NCBI GenBank assembly: GCA_035628875.1
Contig: DASPIZ010000044.1
Location: 62,001-126,000 of the forward strand
DNA: 64,000 nt
Direction of reading: 5' to 3'
Source of the DNA: Ohtaekwangia sp035628875
Lineage (GTDB): Bacteria > Bacteroidota > Bacteroidia > Cytophagales > Cyclobacteriaceae
Below the pieces are notes generated by a model. The model was not told the origin of the DNA and made no database searches. It saw only the letters and a program-made list of their open reading frames with translations. Below, piece by piece: positions 52,218-60,823 of the stretch (position 1 is its first letter; each line of letters starts with the position of its first letter). The position numbers were made by a program, and so were the translations under genes.

Positions 52218-52648
52218 CGCTTCACTTCCATTTTAGTTTTAAAGGCAAGGGCATATAATTTCATTTGTTTTATCATGGCCGCAAAACCATTGGAACGCTG
52301 TGTGCCAATGAAACGTTCCATGCCAATCTTGTGCATAAAGTATAGCTCTGCTTTAAGAATATCATCGGGAGTTTGTCCGTTAAAGATGCGAAGCAGTAAA
52401 CTGACCAAACCCTTTGTGATAGCCGTGTTGCTGTCTGCACGAAATCGTAGATGATCACCTTCCTGTTGCGCAGTTAACCAAACCTTCGACTGACAACCTT
52501 TTACAATATTATCTTCAGTCTTTTCTTCTGCTGGCATATCGGGAAGCTTTTGTCCCAGCTCCATAATATAAAACACGGTCATTTCGCGGTCTCCGTCGAG
52601 GAGGGAGAAATCACTGATTATTTCTTCCTGGATGTCATGTGTCGTCAT
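52214..52648 (-). CDS. sufE: SufE sulfur-acceptor protein
   Basis: Accepts persulfide sulfur from SufS and delivers it to the SufBCD scaffold. In 144 residues the acceptor cysteine is in VKGCQSKVWL, after the typical DREMTVFYIMELGQKLPDMP. It overlaps both neighbours by 4 bases: the coiled-coil gene upstream and sufT downstream. Confidence 0.93.
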   Translation of the reverse strand: MTTHDIQEEIISDFSLLDGDREMTVFYIMELGQKLPDMPAEEKTEDNIVKGCQSKVWLTAQQEGDHLRFRADSNTAITKGLVSLLLRIFNGQTPDDILKAELYFMHKIGMERFIGTQRSNGFAAMIKQMKLYALAFKTKMEVKR

Positions 52649-52905
52649 TTGAATACCGCCAGTTCCAGTTTCGAAATTCTTTTTTCGTGCTGCGCCACCA
52701 GCCGAATTTCCTCAGCAAGTTTTAATATCGCTCTTGAATTTTCAGCGGTTTGAAGTCCTTGCTTCGTTATTTCAATCTTGATGGAGGAAATATCTGTTTT
52801 CATCGAAGATACTTCTGTTTTCAAGGACGATACTTCTCCAATCAATTTATCCTGTCCCTTTACCATTTCGGCCAGGAGTTCCACGATTCTGTTTTCATTT
52901 TTCAT
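52645..52905 (-). CDS. Small coiled-coil protein inside the suf operon
   Basis: An 86-residue protein of almost pure heptad character: SSLKTEVSSMKTDISSIKIEITKQ shows near-identical 7-residue repeats, flanked by KNENRIVELLAEMV and EKRISKLELAVF. No membrane segment or signal peptide. It starts 14 bases after sufS and its stop overlaps the sufE start (ATGA), so it is expressed with them. It is not a known Suf component. Similar short coiled-coil proteins occur widely in Cytophagales, so it may be a chance passenger. Confidence 0.72.
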   Translation of the reverse strand: MKNENRIVELLAEMVKGQDKLIGEVSSLKTEVSSMKTDISSIKIEITKQGLQTAENSRAILKLAEEIRLVAQHEKRISKLELAVFK

Positions 52906-52918
52906 CGGCTAACGGGTT

Positions 52919-54163
52919 TTATTTCATAAAATTAATAATGCGCTCCAGTCCTTCGATTAGTTGGTCGACTTCTTTCTTTGTGTTATAAACAGCAAACGAC
53001 GCACGGACAGTTCCCTCAATACAATATTGCGTCATGAGCGGCTGAGTACAGTGGTGTCCGGTGCGCACGGCAATGCCCCGCGCATCCAGCATCTGTCCAA
53101 TATCGAAATGATGGATCCCTTCAACGACAAAAGAAAGTACGCCTAGTTTGTTAGTCGCTTTTCCGATGAGTCGGATATTTTTTAAGCGAGACACACGGTC
53201 AGTGGCATACACCAATAAATCATGTTCGTGCGCTGCTATATTTTCTTTACCCAATCCGGTAATAAAATCCATGGCTGCTTTAAAAGCGACGACATCAGCG
53301 ATATTCGGTGTGCCAGCTTCAAACTTATAGGGAAGATCGTTATATGTGGTTTTTGGAAAAGTTACATCCTTAATCATTTCACCACCGCCCTGATAAGGCG
53401 GCATCTTTTCAAGGAGTTCTTTTTTGCCGTACAGAATTCCAGTGCCTGTTGGGCCATACATTTTGTGGGCCGACAAACAATAAAAATCGCAGTCCATTTC
53501 TTGTACGTCGATAGACAAGTGCGCACCGGCTTGTGCGCCGTCGATTAACACAACAGCACCTGCAGCATGCGCCAACTCGATAATCTCTTTGACAGGATTA
53601 ATCGTACCAAGACTATTCGATGCATGGTTTACAGAAACGATCTTTGTACGCGGAGACAAAAGCTTCCGGTAAGAATCTATATCAAGTTCTCCTTCTTCTG
53701 AAACAGGAATGATTTTGAGAGCCGCTTTTTTTTCTTCACAGATAAATTGCCAGGGAACAATATTCGAGTGGTGTTCTAAACCAGAAATGATAATTTCATC
53801 ACCTTCCTGGATAAAAGCTTTCCCGAACGAAGATGCCACCAGATTTATGCCTTCAGTTACACCGCGTGTAAAAATAATCTCCTCTTCAAAACGTGCGTTT
53901 ACAAAGCGTTGGGCAGTTACACGGGTGTCTTCATAGGCACGGGTGGCTTTTTCTGCAAGCGTATGTATACCACGGTGTATGTTGGCGTTATAACCTTTGT
54001 AGTAACCGATTAATGCATCGATGACAACATTGGGCTTTTGCGAAGTAGCTGCGTTATCAAAATAGACGAGGTCCCGCCCATTTACCTGTTGATGAAGGAT
54101 GGGAAATTCCGCACGTATCTTTTCAACGTCAATGGATGTTATCGTAGCAGCCAATTCACTCAT
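52919..54163 (-). CDS. sufS: Cysteine desulfurase SufS
   Basis: PLP enzyme that takes sulfur from cysteine for Fe-S clusters, 414 residues. The PLP lysine is in CLSAHKMYGPTG, the histidine in GLEHHSNIVPW, and the catalytic cysteine in VRTGHHCTQPLM, all marks of the SufS (group II) class. It is separated from sufD by a single base and is followed by the coiled-coil gene and sufE. Confidence 0.96.
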   Translation of the reverse strand: MSELAATITSIDVEKIRAEFPILHQQVNGRDLVYFDNAATSQKPNVVIDALIGYYKGYNANIHRGIHTLAEKATRAYEDTRVTAQRFVNARFEEEIIFTRGVTEGINLVASSFGKAFIQEGDEIIISGLEHHSNIVPWQFICEEKKAALKIIPVSEEGELDIDSYRKLLSPRTKIVSVNHASNSLGTINPVKEIIELAHAAGAVVLIDGAQAGAHLSIDVQEMDCDFYCLSAHKMYGPTGTGILYGKKELLEKMPPYQGGGEMIKDVTFPKTTYNDLPYKFEAGTPNIADVVAFKAAMDFITGLGKENIAAHEHDLLVYATDRVSRLKNIRLIGKATNKLGVLSFVVEGIHHFDIGQMLDARGIAVRTGHHCTQPLMTQYCIEGTVRASFAVYNTKKEVDQLIEGLERIINFMK

Positions 54164-54164
54164 A

Positions 54165-55481
54165 TCAAAAATTTTTATGTAAGCGCTCGCTGATCAATGT
54201 ATCAATGTATTCTTTTATACCAGGGTGTTTAATGGTGTCCAGAAGTTCACCGGCAAAAGCATAGAGCATCATGGCGCGAGCAGTGTCCTTATTGATGCCA
54301 CGGGTTTGCAGGTAGAACAACGCTTCTTCATCCAATTGACCAGATGTACAACCGTGTGAACATTTCACATCATCGGCCCAAATCTCGAGCTGTGGTTTTG
54401 TATTGATAGAAGCCTTATCCGTTAACAATATATTTCGGTTAGCCTGGAAGGCATTTGTTTTCTGCGCATTCGGACGAACAAATATTTTCCCGTTGAAGAC
54501 GCCTTTTGCGCTGTCTTCAATAATTCCTTTATATAATTCGTTGCTAAACGAATTTGGTTGCTTGTGGTCTACAACGGTATGGTTATCTGCAAGCGTATCT
54601 TTTCCAACAAGATACAATCCATGCATATGAGAATCTATTCCTTCACCATCCAGTGACAATTGCAGATTATTCCGTATAGCCTTACCATCAAGTGTGAATG
54701 TAAACGTATTTACACGACTTGAACGTGCTTGCTGGAACTGTTTGAACTCAAACTGATAACGGTTACCCTTATCATTCTGAATTGAATACCAGGTTACTCC
54801 TGCGTTTTCAGCAACGGCAACTTCCGAAACAAGGGTTGAGAATCCATTGTATGAACCCATCGAATCAAATTTTTCCAGGATACTCACTTCGCTGTTCTTA
54901 CCAACGACAACAAGGTTTCGTGTGGCGCTTATAACCTGTCCCGACTGCACATCATGGATGTGATAAACCAGGATAGGTAGTTCTACTGTTTTGTTATCCG
55001 GTACGTGAATAAAAACGCCATCAACAAATGCAGCGGTGTTCCACGCTGTAAATGCGTCGGTTTTATGGTCTGCAATCTTGCCTAAGAATGGAAGCACAAG
55101 CTCCTGATGATTGAGCAAAGCATCCCGTAAGGATAAAATTGTTATCTCAGAAGCAGGTGACACAATACGTGAGTGATCAGCTGCATATTTTCCGTTGATA
55201 AAAACCACCGTGTTTCCTTCTACGAAAGGAATGGCCGCTGGTGTAGGATCTATCCCGTTGGAAGGTGCATTGCTTTGTGACAGCGAAAAATTCTTTTCCA
55301 GCAGGCGTGTAAGCGGAGTGTGTTTATATTCTTCCGACTTATTACCAGGAAGTCCCTTTTCACTTAAGTCCGACAACGCTTCCTTTCGAAGTTGAACTAC
55401 GGGTGATGTGACATCCAGATTTTTTTCGATTGCAGCAATTACCTCTGCCGTACTATTTTTTTCTGACACTACTACACTCAT
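54165..55481 (-). CDS. sufD: SufD Fe-S scaffold subunit
   Basis: Scaffold subunit pairing with SufB in the SufBC2D complex, 438 residues. The C-terminal beta-helix has FNGKIFVRPNAQKTNAFQANRNILL and the conserved SHGCTSGQLDEEALFYLQTRGI. It is 11 bases after sufC and 1 base before sufS. Confidence 0.95.
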   Translation of the reverse strand: MSVVVSEKNSTAEVIAAIEKNLDVTSPVVQLRKEALSDLSEKGLPGNKSEEYKHTPLTRLLEKNFSLSQSNAPSNGIDPTPAAIPFVEGNTVVFINGKYAADHSRIVSPASEITILSLRDALLNHQELVLPFLGKIADHKTDAFTAWNTAAFVDGVFIHVPDNKTVELPILVYHIHDVQSGQVISATRNLVVVGKNSEVSILEKFDSMGSYNGFSTLVSEVAVAENAGVTWYSIQNDKGNRYQFEFKQFQQARSSRVNTFTFTLDGKAIRNNLQLSLDGEGIDSHMHGLYLVGKDTLADNHTVVDHKQPNSFSNELYKGIIEDSAKGVFNGKIFVRPNAQKTNAFQANRNILLTDKASINTKPQLEIWADDVKCSHGCTSGQLDEEALFYLQTRGINKDTARAMMLYAFAGELLDTIKHPGIKEYIDTLISERLHKNF

Positions 55482-55492
55482 GCTTGAATTTT

Positions 55493-56248
55493 TTAAACAA
55501 CCGCTGCCTGATCCTTAATCCAATCGTATCCTTTAGCCTCGAGTTCAAGGGCAAGTTCTTTTGTGCCCGACTTCACGATTTTTCCTTTGTAAAGCACATG
55601 AACAAAGTCAGGAACAATGTAATCTAACAAACGCTGATAATGCGTTACGACAATCACCGCGTTTGATTTATTCCGGAGTTTATTCACGCCGTTCGACACA
55701 ATCTTTAAGGCATCAATATCCAGGCCTGAATCCGTTTCATCCAGGATGGCCAACTTCGGTTCAAGCATGGCCATTTGGAAAATTTCATTTCGTTTTTTCT
55801 CGCCACCGGAAAAGCCTTCATTCAGTGCGCGGTTCAATAAAGACTGATCGATTTCTACAAGCTTCATCTTCTCTTTCATTAAGCCAAGAAAGGAAACTGC
55901 ATCGAGGGTTTGCTGTCCGCGTGCTTCCCTGATCTGATTCACAGCGGTCTTCATAAAATTGATCGTACTAACTCCTGGAATTTCTACAGGGTATTGAAAA
56001 GCGAGAAATACACCTTCGCGTGCTCTTTCTTCAGGCGCCATTTCCAACAGATTCTTTCCTAAAAAATTAACCTCACCGGCAAGGACTTCATATTCCTCGC
56101 GTCCCGCCAACACAGATGCCAGTGTACTTTTTCCGGAACCGTTTGGTCCCATGATGGCATGTACTTCACCTGGTTTAATTTCCAGGTTAATTCCATTTAG
56201 GATTTGTTTGTCGTCGATGCGCGCTTGCAGATTTTTTATACTAAGCAT
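55493..56248 (-). CDS. sufC: SufC ATPase
   Basis: Cytoplasmic ABC-type ATPase that drives conformational change in SufBCD, 251 residues. It has Walker A GPNGSGKST, signature FSGGEKKRNEI, Walker B LAILDETDSGLD and switch histidine in VVVTHYQRLL. The gap of 43 bases to sufB holds a short TTCAAAG word repeat, a possible site of transcript processing or attenuation. Confidence 0.96.
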   Translation of the reverse strand: MLSIKNLQARIDDKQILNGINLEIKPGEVHAIMGPNGSGKSTLASVLAGREEYEVLAGEVNFLGKNLLEMAPEERAREGVFLAFQYPVEIPGVSTINFMKTAVNQIREARGQQTLDAVSFLGLMKEKMKLVEIDQSLLNRALNEGFSGGEKKRNEIFQMAMLEPKLAILDETDSGLDIDALKIVSNGVNKLRNKSNAVIVVTHYQRLLDYIVPDFVHVLYKGKIVKSGTKELALELEAKGYDWIKDQAAVV

Positions 56249-56291
56249 TGGTGTAGTTCAAAGGTTCAAAGTTCAAAATTAAGGGAATAGG

Positions 56292-57737
56292 TTATCCTAC
56301 GCTTCCTTCGAGGGTTAGGGCCAGGAGCTTCTGTGCTTCCACGGCAAACTCCATAGGAAGTTGATTTAATACTTCTTTGGCGTAACCATTAACAATAAGG
56401 GCTACTGCAGATTCCTCATCAATACCACGTTGCAAGCAATAGAAGATCTGATCTTCACCAATTTTGGAAGTCGTTGCTTCGTGTTCGATTTTTGAGGTAC
56501 TATTTTCTACGTCTATGTAAGGGAAGGTATGCGCACCGCACTTGTCGCCCATCAGGAGAGAATCGCATTGCGAAAAGTTTCTCGCACCTTCAGCGCGTTT
56601 CATAATATGAACATGGCCACGGTAACTATTTTGAGAATGACCCGCAGAAATACCTTTCGACACAATCCTTGATTTTGTATTCTTTCCGATATGGATCATT
56701 TTTGTTCCGGTGTCAGCCTGTTGGTAATTGTTGGTTACCGCTACAGAATAAAACTCGCCCATAGAGTTATCACCTTTTAATATACAGGAAGGATACTTCC
56801 ATGTTATGGCAGATCCTGTTTCAACCTGCGTCCACGAAATTTTGGAGCTATCTCCGGCACAAAGGCCGCGTTTGGTCACGAAGTTGTAAATCCCACCTTT
56901 TCCATCCTTGTCACCAGGATACCAGTTTTGTACGGTAGAATATTTTACATGCGCATCTTTCATTGCATAGATCTCTACCACCGCGGCATGAAGCTGATTT
57001 TCATCACGCATTGGCGCTGTACATCCTTCGAGGTAACTTACGTAAGAACCTTCATCCGCAATGATCAGCGTCCGTTCAAATTGACCAGTATTGGCGGCGT
57101 TAATCCTGAAATAGGTAGACAATTCCATCGGGCAACGAACACCTTTTGGTATATAACAAAACGATCCGTCAGTAAATACTGCAGCGTTAAGTGCCGCAAA
57201 ATAATTATCATTGACAGGCACGACAGATCCCATGTACTTCTTCACTAGTTCAGGATGTTCCCGAACGGCTTCACTGAAAGAACAAAAGATGATTCCCAGT
57301 TCACCAAGGGTTTCTTTAAACGTAGTCGCAACAGAAATACTGTCGATGACGGCGTCTACTGCGATACCGGTTAAACGTTTCTGTTCTGTTAACGAGATAC
57401 CCAGCTTTTCGAATGTTTTGATGAGTTCAGGATCGACATCTTCCAGATTTTTTGCATTGGCTTTTTGTACCGGTGCAGAATAATAAATGATATCCTGATA
57501 GTTTATTTCCGGGTACGTTACATTTGGCCACTTGGGCTCCTTCATTTTCGTCCATTGCTTGTAGGCATTTAGACGATAGTCTAAAAGCCATGTAGGTTCA
57601 TTCTTTTTGGAAGAAATGAAGCGAATGATGTCCTCGTTCAACCCTTTGGGCGCCGACTCAGTTTCAATGTTGGTCGTCCAGCCGTGTTCGTATTCTTTCG
57701 AGGTTAATTCTTCTAGTACCTGGTTGTCTTTACTCAT
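56292..57737 (-). CDS. sufB: SufB Fe-S scaffold subunit
   Basis: Core scaffold on which Fe-S clusters form, 481 residues. It contains the family core GSFCYIPKGVRCPMELSTYFRIN, the SYLEGCTAP cysteine segment, and CGAHTFPYIDVENSTSKIEHEATTSKI. First gene of the operon sufB-C-D-S-coiled coil-E-T-(brx). The start ATG 57737 lies 32 bases downstream of a good -7 promoter box. Confidence 0.96.
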   Translation of the reverse strand: MSKDNQVLEELTSKEYEHGWTTNIETESAPKGLNEDIIRFISSKKNEPTWLLDYRLNAYKQWTKMKEPKWPNVTYPEINYQDIIYYSAPVQKANAKNLEDVDPELIKTFEKLGISLTEQKRLTGIAVDAVIDSISVATTFKETLGELGIIFCSFSEAVREHPELVKKYMGSVVPVNDNYFAALNAAVFTDGSFCYIPKGVRCPMELSTYFRINAANTGQFERTLIIADEGSYVSYLEGCTAPMRDENQLHAAVVEIYAMKDAHVKYSTVQNWYPGDKDGKGGIYNFVTKRGLCAGDSSKISWTQVETGSAITWKYPSCILKGDNSMGEFYSVAVTNNYQQADTGTKMIHIGKNTKSRIVSKGISAGHSQNSYRGHVHIMKRAEGARNFSQCDSLLMGDKCGAHTFPYIDVENSTSKIEHEATTSKIGEDQIFYCLQRGIDEESAVALIVNGYAKEVLNQLPMEFAVEAQKLLALTLEGSVG

Positions 57738-57769
57738 TGAAGCCTATTTAGACTGATTTTAAACAATTA

Positions 57770-57777
57770 CAAAAGTA
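57770..57777 (-). promoter_or_regulatory. -7 promoter box of the suf operon
   Basis: TACTTTTG on the minus strand matches TAnnTTTG of Bacteroidota sigma-ABfr promoters, 32 bases before the sufB ATG. A -33 TTG at the proper spacing is not clear. No IscR/SufR-like palindrome was recognised nearby. Confidence 0.5.
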
Positions 57778-57858
57778 TAACAAAAATGCAATTTTTAGGT
57801 TCTAAAAGCTGATTAATTAAGCGTAGAAGTTTACGCACTCGTTTGTAAATCAAGCTTT

Positions 57859-58323
57859 TTAGGTAAGATTCAGACTCCGGTCAAGGCTTTCTTCCAGAGA
57901 GATCATTGTTTCGGTTCTTTCTATGCCCGCAACCTGCTGAATTTTATCGTGCAATACGATTTTGAGATGATTCGTATCCTTGCAGTGAATCTTAACGAAC
58001 ATGCTGTAATTTCCTGTGGTATAATGAATATTCGTTATTTCCGGAATGGTTTTGAGGTTAGCCATTACCTGGTCATATAGGGCACTCTTTTCAAGGAAGA
58101 TTCCGATAAAAGCGGTAATGTCAAATCCAAGCTTCGCATAATTCACTTTAAGTGTAGTCTTTTCCACAATGCCGGCTTCTTCGAGTTTATTCATCCGTAC
58201 ATGCACAGTACCGCCTGAAACAAAAGCCTTTTTTGCTACTTCTGTGTACGGTTTTTTGGCGTCCTGCATCAGAATTTCTAAAATCTTCAGGTCGACATTA
58301 TCAACTTTGTAATTTTCAGCCAT
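57859..58323 (-). CDS. Lrp/AsnC family regulator
   Basis: Feast/famine DNA-binding regulator of 154 residues. The N-terminal helix-turn-helix (LKILEILMQDAKKPYTEVAKKAFVSGG-type) precedes a RAM effector domain (TAFIGIFLEKSALYDQVM ... YSMFVKIHCKDTNHLKIVL). It is likely to respond to an amino acid. It is 121 bases upstream of sufB on the same strand, with a separate promoter for suf, so co-transcription is optional. Confidence 0.9.
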   Translation of the reverse strand: MAENYKVDNVDLKILEILMQDAKKPYTEVAKKAFVSGGTVHVRMNKLEEAGIVEKTTLKVNYAKLGFDITAFIGIFLEKSALYDQVMANLKTIPEITNIHYTTGNYSMFVKIHCKDTNHLKIVLHDKIQQVAGIERTETMISLEESLDRSLNLT

Positions 58324-58400
58324 AGAAAATTTGAGTTTTAAGTAATATTCAAAAATATGAAAGTAAATTAAAAAATATACAATTATTCAAATGTTTATTG

Positions 58401-58429
58401 TTTGGCTAACCAGTTTCGGCGTTACTTTG
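58401..58429 (+). promoter_or_regulatory. Probable promoter of the tRNA-like unit
   Basis: TTTG at 58401-58404 and TTACTTTG at 58422-58429 (one mismatch to TAnnTTTG), 17 bases apart, resemble a Bacteroidota -33/-7 pair. They lie 50 bases before the first tRNA-like element. Confidence 0.4.
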
Positions 58430-58478
58430 TTAAAGAATTTACAACGGCACACACGCAACTCACACAGATTAACAACAT

Positions 58479-58597
58479 TGTAGGGTGTTGAAATTGGCAG
58501 ACAAGCCCTCCGGTCTCGAGGGTGGAGGTAACGGGATAAAGTCCAGCCTTTTTGGCGGCCTAACTGCTCCGTGGAGGTTCGAGCCCTCCCTCTACAG
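58479..58597 (+). ncRNA. tRNA-like RNA 1 with 50-base variable domain
   Basis: It folds as a cloverleaf. The acceptor is TGTAGGG with CTCTACA (one G-T). After two spacer bases comes the D arm TTG-AAATTGGCAGA-CAA with the conserved GG. The next arm is CCCTC-CGGTCTC-GAGGG with exactly 5-bp/7-base geometry, and the T arm is GGAGG-TTCGAGC-CCTCC with a canonical T loop. The D arm is like tRNA-Leu, the unpaired base after the acceptor is G. Two points are abnormal: the anticodon loop lacks U33 and a purine at 37, and the variable region is 50 bases (58523-58572) instead of at most about 24. Length 119. It could be a decayed tRNA or a dedicated non-decoding RNA. Confidence 0.65.
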
Positions 58598-58645
58598 CAA
58601 AGTTACTGATGGATGATCAGTACTTCAAATTTGAAATAATAACAT

Positions 58646-58808
58646 TGTAAGGTGTTGAAATTGGCAGACAAGCCCTCTCCCGAGGCTTCGGGAGGGGTGG
58701 AGGTCATGGAATAAAGCATTGCACCTGATCCTGGTTTCGATTTGTTCGGAACCTGGATCAGGTAAATCGTCTAACCACTCCGTGGAGGTTCGAACCCTTC
58801 CCTTACAG
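58646..58808 (+). ncRNA. tRNA-like RNA 2 with 18-bp variable hairpin
   Basis: Sister of the first element, 49 bases downstream. The acceptor TGTAAGG/CCTTACA is fully paired. The D arm is identical to copy 1, and the T arm is GGAGG-TTCGAAC-CCTTC. In place of an anticodon arm is an extended hairpin CCTCTCCCGA-GGCT-TCGGGAGGGG. The variable domain carries a long hairpin (58723-58763: 18-bp stem with one mismatch, TTTGT loop) where copy 1 has GCC-TTTTT-GGC. Both share GTGGAGGTnAnGGnATAAAG and CTAACnnCTCCGTGG. Length 163. Acceptor changes between the copies (GGG/CTC to AGG/CCT) keep pairing, which argues for selection on the fold. Confidence 0.62.
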
Positions 58809-58844
58809 CTAGCTCAGTTTAGGTTAATGAGTTATTCAGAGCTG

Positions 58845-58888
58845 CCCATCTTATTCCCGGCAGATGGCCGGGAGGGATGGGTTTTTTT
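58845..58888 (+). terminator. Strong terminator after the tRNA-like pair
   Basis: A two-part stem: CCCATC (58845-58850) with GATGGG (58876-58881), and inside it TCCCGGC with GCCGGGA around an AGATG loop, followed by seven Ts. It ends the tRNA-like transcript 36 bases after copy 2 and before fadD. Confidence 0.88.
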
Positions 58889-58989
58889 ATTCCCGTCCTT
58901 TCGTTCCGCCATTCTTTTTCGCTTTTTATATTGATTTGGTCGCGAACAATCGTTTGCTTTGGAATGTTTAATATTATTGAACGTCTCCT

Positions 58990-60657
58990 ATGAACGATTA
59001 TCCTTGGCTTAAAAACTATCCGCCCGGTGTAGCACATGAAATACAGTGCTACGAATATCCCTCATTACTTGAATTGTTTGACCAGACGTTTCGAAAATTT
59101 CCAGATAAAGTTGCATTCGAAAACATGGGGGTAACCCTTAGCTTCAAAGAACTCGATGTCCATTCCAGAAACTTTGCTGCATATCTTCAAAAGGACCTTG
59201 CTTTAAAAAAGGGCGAGCGCATCGCTATTCAGATGCCCAACCTGCTTCAATTTCCCATTGCATTTATCGGAGCCCTACGGGCAGGCTTAATTGTCGTGAA
59301 CACAAATCCGCTCTATACGCCGCGCGAAATGGAACATCAGTTTAAAGATGCCGGTGTTACAGCCATCGTTATTGTGGCAAACTTTGCTTGTAACCTTGAG
59401 AAAGTCCTCGCAAGTACCAACATCAAACATATTATCCTTACACAATTGGGTGACATGCTTGGTACATTGAAAGGTGCTATTGTAAACCTAGTGGTAAAGC
59501 ATGTAAAAAAGATGGTACCTGCGTTTAACTTACCCAATAGTATTGCATTTAAGGAAGCGTTAAAAAAAGGGGCGACGCTAACGTATACAAAACCGGAGGT
59601 AACGGTTGAAAATATCGCTGTGCTTCAGTATACTGGCGGCACCACAGGAATTGCAAAAGGTGCGCAGTTGTCACATGGTAATATCATAGCGCATAACTCC
59701 ATGATCACACAATGGTTTCAGCCGTACATGAGTAAAAGACGTAATGATGTCATTATTACGGCTATTCCGATGTATCATATTTTTGCACTTACGGTCAATG
59801 GTATTTTAATGTTTACCAATGGTGTGAAGAATGTACTGATCACAAATCCGCGTGATATGCCGGGATTTATCAAAGAACTTAGAAAGCATAAATTTACCAT
59901 CATCACTGGTGTTAATACCTTGTTTAATGGATTGTTAAATAATGCTGATTTTAAAAATCTTGATTTTAGTCATTTGCATGGAGCGATAGCAGGAGGCATG
60001 GCCTTGCAGGATTCAGTTGCGCGTCGTTGGGAAGAGGTAACGGGAAAACCAGTGCTGGAAGGTTATGGCTTAAGTGAAACCTCTCCGGTGCTTTGTTGTA
60101 ATCCGTTAGATGGATCACACAAAATTGGTACTATCGGATTGCCGATGCCAAGTACGGAGGTGGCGATTTTTGATGACAACGGAATCAGACTTGCACAAGG
60201 TGAGAACGGTGAAATTTGTGCTAAAGGACCGCAGGTAATGAGTGGTTACTGGGAAAAAGACAATGACGGTGTGTTCTTTCCAGGAGGGTGGTTCCGCACA
60301 GGCGATATTGGACGAATGGACGCTGACGGTTTTTTCAAAATCGTCGACAGGAAAAAAGATATGATTAAGGTTTCTGGTTTCAATGTATTCCCGAATGAAA
60401 TTGAAAATCTTATTGCTGAACATCCAAAAGTACTGGAAGTTGCCGCCATCGGCATGCCGGATGAAAAATCTGGTGAGGTGATCAAAGTATTCATTGTAAA
60501 AAAGGATGACAGTTTAACTACGGAAGAATTAGAGAAATTTTTTCAGGAAAACCTTACGAAATATAAAATACCCAAGCACATCGAATTCCGTAAAGAACTT
60601 CCCAAAACCAATGTTGGAAAAATTTTACGCAGAGCGCTGAAAGAAGAAGGAGCGTAG
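58990..60657 (+). CDS. fadD: Long-chain fatty-acid--CoA ligase
   Basis: AMP-forming acyl-CoA synthetase that activates fatty acids with ATP and CoA, 555 residues. The ATP motif is QYTGGTTGIAKGAQLSH, later motifs are EGYGLSETSPV and GWFRTGDIGRMDADGFFKIVDRKKDMIKVSGFNVFPNEIE, and the C-terminal lysine is in KTNVGKILRRALK. Length and motifs fit E. coli FadD. It is separated from the tRNA-like unit by the terminator and has its own promoter region of about 100 bases. Confidence 0.95.
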   Translation: MNDYPWLKNYPPGVAHEIQCYEYPSLLELFDQTFRKFPDKVAFENMGVTLSFKELDVHSRNFAAYLQKDLALKKGERIAIQMPNLLQFPIAFIGALRAGLIVVNTNPLYTPREMEHQFKDAGVTAIVIVANFACNLEKVLASTNIKHIILTQLGDMLGTLKGAIVNLVVKHVKKMVPAFNLPNSIAFKEALKKGATLTYTKPEVTVENIAVLQYTGGTTGIAKGAQLSHGNIIAHNSMITQWFQPYMSKRRNDVIITAIPMYHIFALTVNGILMFTNGVKNVLITNPRDMPGFIKELRKHKFTIITGVNTLFNGLLNNADFKNLDFSHLHGAIAGGMALQDSVARRWEEVTGKPVLEGYGLSETSPVLCCNPLDGSHKIGTIGLPMPSTEVAIFDDNGIRLAQGENGEICAKGPQVMSGYWEKDNDGVFFPGGWFRTGDIGRMDADGFFKIVDRKKDMIKVSGFNVFPNEIENLIAEHPKVLEVAAIGMPDEKSGEVIKVFIVKKDDSLTTEELEKFFQENLTKYKIPKHIEFRKELPKTNVGKILRRALKEEGA

Positions 60658-60823
60658 TGGAGGTACGAGGTACGATGTACGAACTACGAGGAACGGGGTC
60701 GTTTTCAAAATACTTATCAGCGTCTCCTAGGCAAGGACAGACATCAACCTCAAACTTCAAACAATTTCCTCAACCTCATTCGTAACCAAGAACCAACTTT
60801 GAACCTTTAACCTTGAACTAAAC
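60658..60823. repeat. Spacer of ACGAGGTACGA and TTGAACCTTTAACC words
   Basis: It begins with GGAGGTACGAGGTACGATGTACGAACTACGAGGAACG-type words immediately after the fadD stop, then CCTCAAACTTCAAAC, and ends in ACTTTGAACCTTTAACCTTGAAC just before the TerB gene start. It is another member of the word-repeat family. Confidence 0.65.

Noticed and set aside
58479..58808. Ordinary tRNA-Leu genes
   Set aside because: D and T arms fit, but neither copy has a readable anticodon loop, and lengths of 119 and 163 exceed any class II tRNA.
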